A stretch of DNA of 64,000 nucleotides from Luteibacter anthropi. Its GTDB lineage: Bacteria; Pseudomonadota; Gammaproteobacteria; Xanthomonadales; Rhodanobacteraceae. Under the pieces are notes generated by a model. It had not been told where the DNA came from. It was given only the letters and a program-made list of their open reading frames with translations, and did not search any database. Shown here one piece after another: positions 22,318-31,926 of this stretch (its first letter is position 1; every line of letters begins with the position of its first letter). The stretch is from the NCBI RefSeq assembly GCF_011759365.1, contig NZ_JAARLZ010000003.1, forward strand, positions 372,001 through 436,000. Reading direction: 5' to 3'. A program made the position numbers and the translations under genes.

Positions 22318-25199
22318 TGCGCTGGAAACTTCCCTGGCCTAAGCCGGCCGCGCTGAAGCTGGCCGCATCCGGCGCTGGTGATGACGAGCAGCCGGACGGC
22401 TGGCAGCGCCACATTGAGGCCTTGCGCCAAGCCGGCATCCCCGAACCCGGCTCGGCAGTCCGGGGCCGCAAACCGGCGACGGAGGCCGACGAGCAGGCGC
22501 TGTACGAGGTCGCACCGTCCTTCGTGGAACTGCTGCCCTGGGTCGAGTTCTTGCCCGAGTCAAGGTCCATGTTGCTGGAGGACGGCCAATCGGTGGCGGC
22601 CTTCTTCGAGCTGGTGCCGCTGGGGACCGAGGGCCGGGAACCGGGCTGGCTTGCCCACGCCCGCGACGCCTTGGAGAACGCGCTGCAGGACAGCTTCGAT
22701 GAGCTGGACGAGAACCCCTGGGTGCTCCAGCTCTATGCCCAGGACGAGCCGAGTTTCGACCAGTACATGCAGACCCTGCGTGACTACGTGCAGCCACGTG
22801 CCCGCGGGACAGCGTTCACCGAGTTCTACCTGCGCTTCTTCGGCCACCATCTGCGTGCGGTGGCCAAGCCCGGCGGCCTGTTCGAGGACACGGTGGTCAC
22901 GCGGCTGCGCTGGCGCGGGCAGACGCGGCGCGTGCGCATGGTGGTCTATCGACGTGCCACCGGGCAGGCAAGCCGCCGCGGCCAGACGCCCGAGCAGATG
23001 CTGAACATCGTCTGCGACCGCCTGTGTGGCGGGCTGGCGAACGCCGGCATCCAGGCACGGCGCATGGTCGCAGCCGACGTCCACGACTGGCTGCTGCGGT
23101 GGCTCAATCCGCGCCCCGCGATGCTCGGGCCCAGTACAGAGGACCGGGAGCGCTTCTACGCACTGGCGCGCTACCCGGACGAGACTGAGGCCGGCGAGAT
23201 CGAACTGGCGAGCGGGCGGGATTTCAGCCAGCGGCTGTTCTTCGGCCAGCCACGCTCCGACGTGGAGCACGGCACCTGGTACTTCGACGGCATGCCGCAC
23301 CGTGTGCTGATCACCGACCGGCTGCGCATGCCGCCCGGCACGGGACATCTAACCGGCGAGACCCGCAAGGGCGATGCGATCAACACGCTGTTCGACCAGA
23401 TGCCGGAAGACACCTTGCTTTGTCTCACGATGGTTGCCACGCCCCAGGATGTCCTGGAATCGGATCTGAACCACCTGGCGAAGAAGGCCGTGGGCGAGAC
23501 GCTGGCGTCGGAGCAGACGCTCAAGGACGTGCATGAAGCCCGCTCGCTGATCGGCAGCGCGCACAAGCTCTACCGGGGCACGCTGGCGTTCTACCTGCGC
23601 GGGCGCGACGAGGCGGAACTGGATCGGCGCGGCCTGGACCTGGCGAACGTGATGCTCAACGCTGGTTTGCAGCCGGTGCGAGAGGATGATGAGGTGGCGC
23701 CGCTCAACAGCTACCTGCGCTGGCTGCCGTGCTGCTACAACCCCGGCAAGGATCGGCGCCGGTGGTACACGCAACTGATGTTCGCCCAGCACGCGGCAAA
23801 CCTGTCGCCGGTGTGGGGCCGTGCCCAGGGTACGGGGCATCCAGGCATCACGATGTTCAACCGCGGCGGCGGGCCGATCACCTTCGATCCGCTCAATCGC
23901 CTGGACCGGCAGATGAACGCCCACCTGTTCCTGTTCGGCCCGACGGGTTCCGGCAAATCGGCCACGCTCAACAATCTGCTGAACCAGGTCACGGCCATTT
24001 ATCGGCCGCGCCTCTTCATCGTGGAAGCCGGCAATAGCTTCGGCTTGTTCAGCGACTTCGCCAGGCGCCTGGGCCTGACCGTGAATCGGGTCAAGCTGGC
24101 CCCCGGATCGGGCATCAGCCTAGCGCCGTTCGCCGACGCGCGCCGGCTGATCGAAACACCCAGCGACGTGCAGACGCTCGATGCCGATGCGTTGGACGAA
24201 GACCTGCCACCGGATGCCTCGGTCATGGAGGCAGACGAACAGCGTGACGTGTTGGGCGAGTTGGAGATCACGGCACGGCTGATGATCACCGGCGGCGAGG
24301 ACAAGGAGGAAGCCCGGATGACGCGGGCCGACCGTTCGCTGATCCGCCAGTGCATCCTCGACGCCGCCGAACACTGCGTGGCTGAGAAGCGCACGGTGCT
24401 CACTCGCGACGTGCGCAACGCGCTGCGCGCCCGCGGTCAGGACTCGACGCTTCCCGAGATGCGGCGCATGCGGCTGCTGGAGATGGCGGACGCGATGGAC
24501 ATGTTCTGCCAAGGCACCGATGGCGAGATGTTCGACCGCGATGGCACGCCGTGGCCCGAGGCCGACATCACGCTGGTGGATCTGGCGACCTATGCCCGCG
24601 AGGGCTACAACGCGCAGCTCTCCATCGCCTACATCAGCCTGATCAGCACGGTGAACAACATCGCCGAGCGCGACCAGTACCTGGGTCGTCCGATCATCAA
24701 TGTGACCGACGAAGGCCACATCATCACGAAGAACCCGTTGCTCGCGCCCTACGTCGTGAAAATTACCAAGATGTGGCGCAAATTGGGCGCCTGGTTCTGG
24801 CTGGCGACCCAGAACATCGACGACCTGCCGCGTGCCGCAGAGCCCATGCTCAACATGATTGAGTGGTGGATCTGCCTGTCGATGCCGCCCGATGAGGTCG
24901 AGAAGATTGCACGCTTCCGTGAACTCTCACCAGCGCAGAAAGCGCTGATGCTTTCTGCGCGCAAGGAGGGGGGGAAATTCACCGAGGGCGTGATCCTGTC
25001 GAAGTCGATGGAAGTGTTGTTCCGCGCGGTGCCGCCGAGCCTTTACCTCGCGCTTGCGCAGACCGAACCCGAGGAGAAGGCCGAGCGCTACCAGCTCATG
25101 CAGCAATACGGCTGCACCGAGCTGGAAGCCGCCTTCAAGGTGGCCGAGAAGATCGACCAGGCACGCGGCATCGAGTCGCCCGCCTTGGAACTGTCGTAA
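22317..25199 (+). CDS. Conjugative transfer ATPase, VirB4/TraC-like (TIGR03744)
   Basis: This 960-residue cytoplasmic ATPase powers pilus assembly and DNA transfer. Walker A is FGPTGSGKSAT (about residues 540-550), followed by the Walker B region with INVTDEGHIITKNPLL (about 795-811). The N-terminal third is the VirB4-type adaptor domain. Length and motifs match the PFL_4706 family. It starts in the last base of the lipoprotein stop codon. Confidence 0.93.
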   Translation: MRWKLPWPKPAALKLAASGAGDDEQPDGWQRHIEALRQAGIPEPGSAVRGRKPATEADEQALYEVAPSFVELLPWVEFLPESRSMLLEDGQSVAAFFELVPLGTEGREPGWLAHARDALENALQDSFDELDENPWVLQLYAQDEPSFDQYMQTLRDYVQPRARGTAFTEFYLRFFGHHLRAVAKPGGLFEDTVVTRLRWRGQTRRVRMVVYRRATGQASRRGQTPEQMLNIVCDRLCGGLANAGIQARRMVAADVHDWLLRWLNPRPAMLGPSTEDRERFYALARYPDETEAGEIELASGRDFSQRLFFGQPRSDVEHGTWYFDGMPHRVLITDRLRMPPGTGHLTGETRKGDAINTLFDQMPEDTLLCLTMVATPQDVLESDLNHLAKKAVGETLASEQTLKDVHEARSLIGSAHKLYRGTLAFYLRGRDEAELDRRGLDLANVMLNAGLQPVREDDEVAPLNSYLRWLPCCYNPGKDRRRWYTQLMFAQHAANLSPVWGRAQGTGHPGITMFNRGGGPITFDPLNRLDRQMNAHLFLFGPTGSGKSATLNNLLNQVTAIYRPRLFIVEAGNSFGLFSDFARRLGLTVNRVKLAPGSGISLAPFADARRLIETPSDVQTLDADALDEDLPPDASVMEADEQRDVLGELEITARLMITGGEDKEEARMTRADRSLIRQCILDAAEHCVAEKRTVLTRDVRNALRARGQDSTLPEMRRMRLLEMADAMDMFCQGTDGEMFDRDGTPWPEADITLVDLATYAREGYNAQLSIAYISLISTVNNIAERDQYLGRPIINVTDEGHIITKNPLLAPYVVKITKMWRKLGAWFWLATQNIDDLPRAAEPMLNMIEWWICLSMPPDEVEKIARFRELSPAQKALMLSARKEGGKFTEGVILSKSMEVLFRAVPPSLYLALAQTEPEEKAERYQLMQQYGCTELEAAFKVAEKIDQARGIESPALELS

Positions 25200-25212
25200 G
25201 CCGGAGAACGCC

Positions 25213-25977
25213 ATGGAACACAAACATCCTTCCATCCCGATGCAGGTGCAGGCGTTCCGCCGTCGGCGCTGGGGGACCCGCTGGCCGTGGGCGTTGGCTG
25301 CAGTGCTGGTTGCGCTGCTGCTGATCTGGCTCGTGTCCCGTTCGCCAGGCGGGTCCACACCTCAGACTTCGGCGCCAGTCAGCGAGACACAGGTGGCAGG
25401 GCCTCCGTGGCAGATGGGCAATCCGGAAGGTCGTTTCACACTGACGCTGTACGCGGACCTCGAATGCCCGTTCTGCCGGTCCTATTTCCCTGTGCTCAAA
25501 CGTTGGGTGGCCGGCAATGCCGACGTGGCCTTGCAATGGCACCACCTGCCGTTGGCCGCACATGAACCGGCCGCTTCTGCCGAAGCGCGTCTGGCGGAAT
25601 GCGCCGGCGAAGCCGGCGGGCATGCCACCTTCTGGCAAGCCGTCGAGTGGGTATATGCCCACACGCGCAGCGACGGCCAGGGCTTGCCCGAGGACCTGCG
25701 CTACCCCGACCTGACGCCAGCCATCGAGCAGTGCATCGCGAGCGAGCGGCCCGACGCGGCGATTCGTACCCAAACTGCGGAAGCCACGAACAGCGGCGTG
25801 ACCGCCACGCCGTCGCTGCGGCTGCACGATCGCGAAAGCGGCAAGGCGATCCTGCTGCAGGGTCCGATCGAGGGCGATGCCTTGCTGTCAGCCATGGACA
25901 TGCTCGCCGCCGGCGATCCCGCCACCACACCCACATCGGAAATGCCTGCCGACGTCGTCGGCGACATGCCCAGGTAG
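25213..25977 (+). CDS. DsbA/thioredoxin-like periplasmic protein
   Basis: This 254-residue protein has one membrane anchor (about 26-46) and a periplasmic DsbA-type domain with the active site CPFC (about residues 87-90, in YADLECPFCRSYFP) and a cis-Pro loop ATPSLRLHD. It probably forms or isomerises disulfides in Cys-rich conjugation proteins such as the TIGR03756 and PFL_4711 products downstream. It follows the ATPase by 13 bases with a GGAGA site. Confidence 0.88.
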   Translation: MEHKHPSIPMQVQAFRRRRWGTRWPWALAAVLVALLLIWLVSRSPGGSTPQTSAPVSETQVAGPPWQMGNPEGRFTLTLYADLECPFCRSYFPVLKRWVAGNADVALQWHHLPLAAHEPAASAEARLAECAGEAGGHATFWQAVEWVYAHTRSDGQGLPEDLRYPDLTPAIEQCIASERPDAAIRTQTAEATNSGVTATPSLRLHDRESGKAILLQGPIEGDALLSAMDMLAAGDPATTPTSEMPADVVGDMPR

Positions 25978-26052
25978 CCCCGGTCTTCAAGGCTACGGCG
26001 CAGTCCGCTGCGCTGACCGCAACCCGTTCGCCTCGCGTCCTGGCCGCGAACG

Positions 26053-26111
26053 ATCACCGCTACCGCGGTGATGGATGCACCTTGTTCGTTCCCCAGGAGG
26101 GCTTGCCCTCC
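26053..26111 (+). promoter_or_regulatory. Leader hairpins before the RadC-like gene
   Basis: ATCACCGC (26053-26060) and GCGGTGAT (26065-26072) form a perfect 8-bp stem with a TACC loop. GGAGGGC (26096-26102) and GCCCTCC (26105-26111) form a second stem. They lie 42-100 bases before the ATG at 26153 and repeat the leader style of the left module. Confidence 0.45.
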
Positions 26112-26152
26112 CAGGGCGCGCGCCCTCCGATCTCACCGTCTGGAGGTTCGCC

Positions 26153-26647
26153 ATGTCTTTCGTCGTCAATGACTCCTACCTGGAGTCGCTTTCCGCCATC
26201 GCTACCCAACACGAGGACTGGATCATCCAGCAAGCCATCGTGCTGCTGGAGAGACGGATCTTCAAAGCTGGACCGTGCCTCAGCCGACCGGCCGCTGTGC
26301 GGGACTACCTGCGTCTGAAACTGGTCGCTGAGCCCAATGAGATATTCGCCGCTGTGTTCCTGGACAGCATGCACCAGGTGCTGGCCTACGAGCCGTTGTT
26401 CAGGGGCACGATCAACTCGACATCGGTCTATCCGCGTGTCGTCGCGCAGCGTGTGCTGGAGTTGAATGCCGCCGCGGTGGTCTTCAGCCACCAGCACCCC
26501 TCGGGCATCTCCGAACCGTCGAGCGCGGATCGCATGCTGACCCAGCAACTGCAGGTCGCGCTGGCGCTCATCGATGTGCGGGTACTGGACCACATCATCG
26601 TCGGCCAGGGTGCCCCGTTCTCCTTTGCGGAGTCCGGCCTGCTGTAA
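26153..26647 (+). CDS. radC: RadC-like JAB-domain protein
   Basis: This 164-residue protein has the RadC/JAMM fold with the metal-binding pattern FSHQHPSGISEPSSAD near residues 112-127. Mobile-element RadC proteins are short forms lacking the N-terminal helix-hairpin-helix domain, as here. The biochemical role is not settled; a DNA-processing role is often proposed. It has its own leader and is closed by a strong terminator, so it is a monocistronic unit inside the conjugation region. Confidence 0.88.
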   Translation: MSFVVNDSYLESLSAIATQHEDWIIQQAIVLLERRIFKAGPCLSRPAAVRDYLRLKLVAEPNEIFAAVFLDSMHQVLAYEPLFRGTINSTSVYPRVVAQRVLELNAAAVVFSHQHPSGISEPSSADRMLTQQLQVALALIDVRVLDHIIVGQGAPFSFAESGLL

Positions 26648-26672
26648 AGGTTGCACTGCTTCGTTGATCAGC

Positions 26673-26697
26673 GCGGAGGCTTCGGCCTCCGCTTTTT
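26673..26697 (+). terminator. Intrinsic terminator after the RadC-like gene
   Basis: GCGGAGGC (26673-26680), TTCG tetraloop, GCCTCCGC (26685-26692), then TTTTT: an 8-bp stem with a stable UUCG loop, 25 bases after the stop. Confidence 0.93.
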
Positions 26698-26810
26698 CTT
26701 CGCAGCGACGCAAGCAGGTATGCGGGGTGGCCGCGATGCGCATTGTTTGTTGGGGCCGCGTGGGGTTCGGCGTTTGACTATGGCCCTGATCAACTTCCGG
26801 GGCGCATGAC

Positions 26811-27257
26811 ATGCCAGCAGCTTTTACCCGGTTCGCACCAGGCTGGCGAACCCTTGGCCTGGCCGTGGCGCTGCCGGCATCTCTGGCCGTGTTCAGCCCG
26901 GCCACCTTCGCCGCCGACGTGGTGGTCGTCACCGACAGCCGCCACCCGGTCAAGACCGCCGGCGGCGAGCGGCTGATCGAGTTGGACGAAGCGCCCCGGA
27001 TCGAGGCCGAGCTTTCCGCGGATCTGCCGGCCGACCCCGAGCGGGCAGCAGCCATCGTCCGGCAACGACTGAACCAAGGCGGCACCGATCTTCAGCGCCG
27101 CATCGGCACCGCCTACCAGGGCGTCGCCGATGCATGGAGCCTGGGCGTCGCCGCCATCCCGGCCGTCGTGGTAGATCAACGCTATGTGGTCTATGGCGAG
27201 CCGGACGTGGCCCGGGCGGTGTCCCGCATCGAGCAGTACCGGAGGACGCAGCCGTGA
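26811..27257 (+). CDS. TIGR03757 family ICE protein (TrbC/TraW-like)
   Basis: This 148-residue secreted protein has a signal peptide (ending near TFAAD, residue 36) and a thioredoxin-like domain with VVVVTDSRHPVKT and LGVAAIPAVVVDQRYVVYGE. It matches TIGR03757, which lies before the TraU-like protein in these operons. Its stop overlaps the GTG of the next gene by 4 bases. Confidence 0.86.
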   Translation: MPAAFTRFAPGWRTLGLAVALPASLAVFSPATFAADVVVVTDSRHPVKTAGGERLIELDEAPRIEAELSADLPADPERAAAIVRQRLNQGGTDLQRRIGTAYQGVADAWSLGVAAIPAVVVDQRYVVYGEPDVARAVSRIEQYRRTQP

Positions 27258-28204
27258 CCCATCGCCCATTCGACTTGCTGCGCCGCCTGCGCGTCGCCGT
27301 GGCCTCGCTGCTGTTGGTCAGCGCCACCGGCAGCTACGCCCTGAACACCGCCACCATCGTGTCCTCCGTCATGTCGCCGGACTGCCTGGAATACCGGGTG
27401 GTGGGCATCTGCTACTGGCTCTACTGCACCTGGACGGGCTGCACGGTGCGCACGTCCACCAAGGTCCGGCACTACGTGCCCGATGCGGTCGTCTCCAGCT
27501 ACAGCAACACCGGGGAGAACCCCTGGGTCGAAGTGCAGGCGATGAGCACGCCCAACCCATCCGCACAGGCAGGTGGGGATGGGACCACGAACGAAGACCA
27601 CGAAAACAACCTCGCCAAATTCAAGAACAGCGATGTCATCGGCCATCCTGGCGGCGAGGTATTCAACCAGTTCGCATCGTCGTCGGGCTATTTCTGCCAA
27701 GGCGCGGGCACGGCCTTCATGCCGTATCTACTCAGCACGCTGGACACGCTGGCTTGGCGCTACAACGTGCCTGAAATGGCCTACCCGGAGGCGTTGATTC
27801 CGGGCATGCGCGAGGTCGGTGCGCGCACCACGATGAATCTCTGGGGCAACGTCTATCCGCGCGGCGGCTTCCTGCACCAGACCGACGACCAAAAATCCGG
27901 GGCTGTGGTGGCCCAGCGCGCGGGCGATGTCGTCACGCGCCGCGGGCAGATCCACGTGTACCAGCCGCTGCTTGCCAACGCCCGCGACGGCTACTGGCCG
28001 GCCGGCGAGCTGATGGAGGGTGATGCCTCTACGGGCAAGTGGCAGGAGCTGACGCCGCGCCTGTCCAACACCTGCGTGGTGTTCCCGCACAGCGGCACGC
28101 TGACCCAGGCCCAGCAAGGCGACTACGCCTGGGCGCTGTGGCGTCCCTATGCGTGCTGCGAACGCCGCGGTCAGGTGTTCCTGGGCAGCGTCGATTTCCT
28201 CTGA
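27254..28204 (+). CDS. TIGR03756 family ICE protein (TraU-like)
   Basis: This 316-residue protein has a signal peptide (ASLLLVSATGSYAL) and a Cys-rich periplasmic body (CLEYRVVGICYWLYCTWTGC near residue 48) typical of TraU-type mating-pair stabilisation proteins. The GTG at 27254 is chosen because it overlaps the preceding TGA (GTGA), gives a complete signal peptide and needs no upstream extension. Disulfides probably need the DsbA-like protein upstream. Confidence 0.87.
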   Translation: MTHRPFDLLRRLRVAVASLLLVSATGSYALNTATIVSSVMSPDCLEYRVVGICYWLYCTWTGCTVRTSTKVRHYVPDAVVSSYSNTGENPWVEVQAMSTPNPSAQAGGDGTTNEDHENNLAKFKNSDVIGHPGGEVFNQFASSSGYFCQGAGTAFMPYLLSTLDTLAWRYNVPEMAYPEALIPGMREVGARTTMNLWGNVYPRGGFLHQTDDQKSGAVVAQRAGDVVTRRGQIHVYQPLLANARDGYWPAGELMEGDASTGKWQELTPRLSNTCVVFPHSGTLTQAQQGDYAWALWRPYACCERRGQVFLGSVDFL

Positions 28205-28213
28205 GGTGCCACG

Positions 28214-29608
28214 ATGAAGCGTCCTGAACCGATGAACCTTTCCGCCAAGGCGTGCCGCCTGCTGCGCCCGACGGCGCTGGCCGGCACGCTCGCTCTGGTC
28301 TGCGGCATGGCGTGGGCGCAGGTCGGATACCAGAACAGCGGCCCCGTCCTCGGCGATGACGTCATGTACTCGATCGGCGGTGGCAGTGCGGTGTCCATGG
28401 GCCGCGCGGCCGGCATGCGTTCCATCGGGGTCGGCGTGGGGTGGAACAGCAACCTGATCTGCGGCGACATGAGCATCCAGACCACGCTGCGCAATCAGCT
28501 TAACGGCATCACGAACGGCTTTCAGCAGATCATGAGCAACGTGATCCAGAGCGCGACCAGCGCGGTTGCATCGCTGCCGGCGCTGATCATTCAGCGCGCC
28601 GATCCGGGCCTGTACAACCTGCTGACTAACGGCGTGCTGCAGGCGCGGCTGGACTTCGACCGCTCCAAGCTGACGTGCCGCGCCATGGCGGAGAAGATGG
28701 CCGAGACGGCGGGTGGCCAGCTTGGCTGGAGCCAGATGGCCGAAGGCATGGCCCTGCGTGACGCGGTTGGCAGCAACGATGCCGTATCGGCCGTCGAGCA
28801 GGCCGAGACGCGCCGCGGCAACGACGGCGTGCCCTGGGTGGGCGGCAGCAATGCCGGTGGCGCGGGCCAGTCCGCCATCCGGGTGGTCGGCGACGTCACC
28901 CGCGCGGGCTACAACCTGGTCAACGGTCGCGGCGTGACGGACACCTCCTCCATCGCGTCCACCAGTTGCGCGAGCCTGTCCTGCCAGACCTGGACGTCGC
29001 CGCAGCAGGCGACCGAATGGGCCACGCGCGCCCTCGGAGAGCAGGTGCAGCGCACGTGCGACTCCTGCACTAAGACCGAGACGGTGCCCGGCGTCGGGCT
29101 GACGCCGCTGATCCAGGAGGAGTACGAAGCCAAGCTGGAGGTCTTGCAGGAGCTGGTTTCCGGCACGCGTAATACCACCTTCGAGAACTTGCGCGAGGCC
29201 GGCAGCACGTCGCTGCCGATCACCCGCGGCGTGATCGAGGCGCTGCGCGACGAGCCGGACCAGGACCTGCTGGCGCGGCGCCTCGCGTCCGAAGTGGCGC
29301 TGTCATCGGTGCTGGAGAAGGCGCTCCTGCTCCAACGCACGCTGCTCACGGGCAAGAAGGAGCCCAACGTCGCAGCCAACGAACTTGCGGTGCAGGCCGT
29401 GAACCATGAGAGCGACACGCTCGACCGGGAGATCCGCAACCTGAAGACGGAATTGGAGCTGCGGCGCGAACTGGCGAACAACTCGCCGATGGCCATCATC
29501 CAGCGCCACGGCACGCGGGCGGCCGGCTCGCGCGGCATCTACGAGGGCGATCCGGTACCCGACCGCCTTGACCAGTTGCAGAAGGGCAATCCCGGAGCCA
29601 GGCCATGA
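28214..29608 (+). CDS. TIGR03755 (PFL_4711) family ICE protein
   Basis: This 464-residue secreted protein has a signal peptide (ALVCGMAWAQ cleavage region, about residue 36) and a long helical body with VGWNSNLICGDMSIQ, Cys pairs (CASLSCQTW; CDSCTK) and a coiled coil near 390-430. It matches PFL_4711, thought to be TraH-like. It starts 9 bases after the previous stop and overlaps the next ATG by 4 bases. Confidence 0.88.
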   Translation: MKRPEPMNLSAKACRLLRPTALAGTLALVCGMAWAQVGYQNSGPVLGDDVMYSIGGGSAVSMGRAAGMRSIGVGVGWNSNLICGDMSIQTTLRNQLNGITNGFQQIMSNVIQSATSAVASLPALIIQRADPGLYNLLTNGVLQARLDFDRSKLTCRAMAEKMAETAGGQLGWSQMAEGMALRDAVGSNDAVSAVEQAETRRGNDGVPWVGGSNAGGAGQSAIRVVGDVTRAGYNLVNGRGVTDTSSIASTSCASLSCQTWTSPQQATEWATRALGEQVQRTCDSCTKTETVPGVGLTPLIQEEYEAKLEVLQELVSGTRNTTFENLREAGSTSLPITRGVIEALRDEPDQDLLARRLASEVALSSVLEKALLLQRTLLTGKKEPNVAANELAVQAVNHESDTLDREIRNLKTELELRRELANNSPMAIIQRHGTRAAGSRGIYEGDPVPDRLDQLQKGNPGARP

Positions 29609-29976
29609 ACGCGGAGCGCATGGCCTGGCGCCCCTTGCGCTGGCTCTTCAGCCGGCGCGCGGCGACGGCGCTGCTGTGGGCGGTGGTGCTCGTCGCCGCT
29701 GCGGTGGGTGCCAACATCGCCGGCATCTACCTGGTCGGCAGCGTGGCCGGATGGGAGCGGTGGCTCGCGGCCGCATCGGGCTACTTCTTCGTGTGGCGGC
29801 TGTGTCTGTACGGGGCCACGGTTTACGGGTGGCTCTGGATGCGCCGCCGGCTGCTGGCGCGCGAAGACCAGGACGGGGCAGATGGGCAGGCACGGCGCCG
29901 CCTGATGCGCAGCGAGATCGCGGGCGTCGTCGCCATCGTCGTGCTGGAAGCCAGCTTGTTGATGCAGGCCGCTTGA
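29605..29976 (+). CDS. Small ICE inner-membrane protein
   Basis: This 123-residue protein has three to four hydrophobic segments (about 18-42, 50-75, 105-120) with Arg-rich loops. It sits between the PFL_4711 and TraG-like genes, where related ICEs carry an unnamed protein. It overlaps the preceding gene by 4 bases. No function is assigned. Confidence 0.8.
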   Translation: MNAERMAWRPLRWLFSRRAATALLWAVVLVAAAVGANIAGIYLVGSVAGWERWLAAASGYFFVWRLCLYGATVYGWLWMRRRLLAREDQDGADGQARRRLMRSEIAGVVAIVVLEASLLMQAA

Positions 29977-29989
29977 GGGGATCGAGGCC

Positions 29990-31507
29990 ATGACGCTTTT
30001 CACGACCGACTACCTGGAGTACTACCTCACACTCGTTTCCTGGATCGTCAACAACGGCATCTGGGCGGCCCTCGTATCCAGCGGGGTATTCGCGCTGCCT
30101 TTCGTCGCCATCGTCGTGCAGGAGTGGTTGAAAGCTCGTGCTGAAGGCGCCGACGAGGGCAATAAAGGCGTGCTGAGCGCCGCCCGCATCGAGAACCGGG
30201 TCTTCGTCGCCATCGTGGTGGTGATGTTCGCCGGCATTCCGTTCATCGACGTGGACCTAAACACCATCCAGTACGACAGCTCGCGCTCGGCCCAGTGCCA
30301 GGTCAGCGTGGCGCAGCCCGCGGATACCGGCTGGTCGCAGTCCTTCAGCACCATCAACAACCAGTCGGCGAAGGTGCCGGTGTGGTGGGCGTTCATGCAC
30401 GCGCTCTCGCGCGCCGTCACGGGCGCTTCGGTGGCGGCAATCCCGTGCGGCACGGACCTGCGGCAGATGCGCATGGAGATCGACGCCACGCGCATCGATG
30501 ATCCGGTGCTGGCTCAGGAAGTAGCGGATTTCTCTCGGGATTGCTATGGGCCTGCACGGGCCAAATTGTTCATGCAGCGCCCTCAACTTGATGAGCAGCA
30601 GATGCACGACGTGACCTGGATCGGATCGCGGTTCTTCACCGACACGAACGGGTACTACGACACGTATCGCTCCAGCACGCCGCGCGATGACTGGCCCTAT
30701 GACAGCAACCGCGACGCTGGGCTGGCCCAGGTATCCAGTGGCGGTGGCTACCCGACCTGCAGGCAATGGTGGGCTGATGGCAGCAATGGCCTGCGGGCAC
30801 GGCTGCTGGGACAGGTGGACCCGAGCCTGCTCAATCGCCTGGCGGGCTGGGCTGGCTTCCTGAGCCGGGCCGAGGTGGACAATTCGGTGATCCGCGCGAT
30901 CGCGTCACCGCGGCAGCAGAAGCTGAACCAAGGCAGCGTCTATACCGACTACGGCGGCCAGATCGACAAGACCTTGCCAAACATCGTGACGCGGGCTACG
31001 GGAGACGTTGGAATGGCAGTTGGCGCGATTGCCTCGTTTCCCGCGATGGACGTCGTGCGGCAGGCGCTGCCGATGGTGCTCGCCTTGCTCAAGATGGCAT
31101 TGGTAATCTGCATCCCGCTCGTGCTGGTCGTGGGCACCTATGACTTGAAGACGGTCGTCACGGTCAGCGTCGTGCAGTTCGCGCTGTTCTTCACGGATTT
31201 CTGGTTTCAGCTTGCGCGCTGGATCGATTCGACGATCCTGGACGCACTTTATGGCTGGGGGTTCGGCTGGAACCGGCCGCACACCAACTTCGACCCGCTG
31301 GTGGGGCTGAACAACGCCTTCGGCGACATGCTCCTGATGTTCGTCACAGGCACGATGTTTCTGGTCCTGCCGACGTTTTGGGTCGCTGCTTTGGGGTGGG
31401 TCGGAGTTAAGGCTGGGGTGATTGCTCAGAACCTTGCTGTCGGCTCCAAGGAAGCGCGTGATAGCGCCGGGTCAGGTGTAAACAAGGTAGCCGGCAAGGT
31501 TCTGTGA
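29990..31507 (+). CDS. traG: TraG N-terminal-domain protein (VirB6-like)
   Basis: This 505-residue inner-membrane protein has membrane segments at about 12-45, 60-80, 350-400 and 430-475 with a large periplasmic loop (about 95-330) holding several Cys. This is the TraG-N layout, and it would form the inner-membrane platform of the channel. It ends the conjugation operon, and the convergent DUF3742 gene stops 15 bases downstream with no clear terminator. Confidence 0.88.
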   Translation: MTLFTTDYLEYYLTLVSWIVNNGIWAALVSSGVFALPFVAIVVQEWLKARAEGADEGNKGVLSAARIENRVFVAIVVVMFAGIPFIDVDLNTIQYDSSRSAQCQVSVAQPADTGWSQSFSTINNQSAKVPVWWAFMHALSRAVTGASVAAIPCGTDLRQMRMEIDATRIDDPVLAQEVADFSRDCYGPARAKLFMQRPQLDEQQMHDVTWIGSRFFTDTNGYYDTYRSSTPRDDWPYDSNRDAGLAQVSSGGGYPTCRQWWADGSNGLRARLLGQVDPSLLNRLAGWAGFLSRAEVDNSVIRAIASPRQQKLNQGSVYTDYGGQIDKTLPNIVTRATGDVGMAVGAIASFPAMDVVRQALPMVLALLKMALVICIPLVLVVGTYDLKTVVTVSVVQFALFFTDFWFQLARWIDSTILDALYGWGFGWNRPHTNFDPLVGLNNAFGDMLLMFVTGTMFLVLPTFWVAALGWVGVKAGVIAQNLAVGSKEARDSAGSGVNKVAGKVL

Positions 31508-31522
31508 CAAACAGGCCAAACC

Positions 31523-31900
31523 TCAGTCATCGAACGGATCGTTCGGGTCGTGAGGGTCGAGCCGCTGGCCATTGGAAGAATACAGGCCAAAGCCCGCCTC
31601 GCCATTGCGCAATTCATCCTGTTGCGTCCAGCGGTCTTCATCTCTAGCCGAATTGCCAGCCATCCATACCGCCGCAACGCCCAGCAGTAGCAACACCGCC
31701 AGCCAGAAGGTGGTGTACAGCAGCACCCCGAGCGCAACCAGCTTGACCACCCACACGAGCGCGGTGGCACCGGCCGCCGCCCCCCCCTTTGACACCAACC
31801 AGCTCGATGCCCGGCGTTCGCCGCGCACGTAGGCACGCCATCCGCGACCCAAGGTGCGGCCGAGTCGTTCTGCGGTACGGATGCGTGTCGTGGTGTTCAT
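31523..31900 (-). CDS. DUF3742 family protein
   Basis: This 125-residue protein has a basic N-terminus (RLGRTLGRGWRAYVRGERR), two close membrane segments (about 48-82) and an acidic tail ending DPHDPNDPFDD. DUF3742 proteins are found at the end of conjugation operons in ICEs and IncP-like elements. Convergent with traG. Function unknown. Confidence 0.88.
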   Translation of the reverse strand: MNTTTRIRTAERLGRTLGRGWRAYVRGERRASSWLVSKGGAAAGATALVWVVKLVALGVLLYTTFWLAVLLLLGVAAVWMAGNSARDEDRWTQQDELRNGEAGFGLYSSNGQRLDPHDPNDPFDD

Positions 31901-31926
31901 GGTCGTCTCCTGCTATTGAGCGATGC

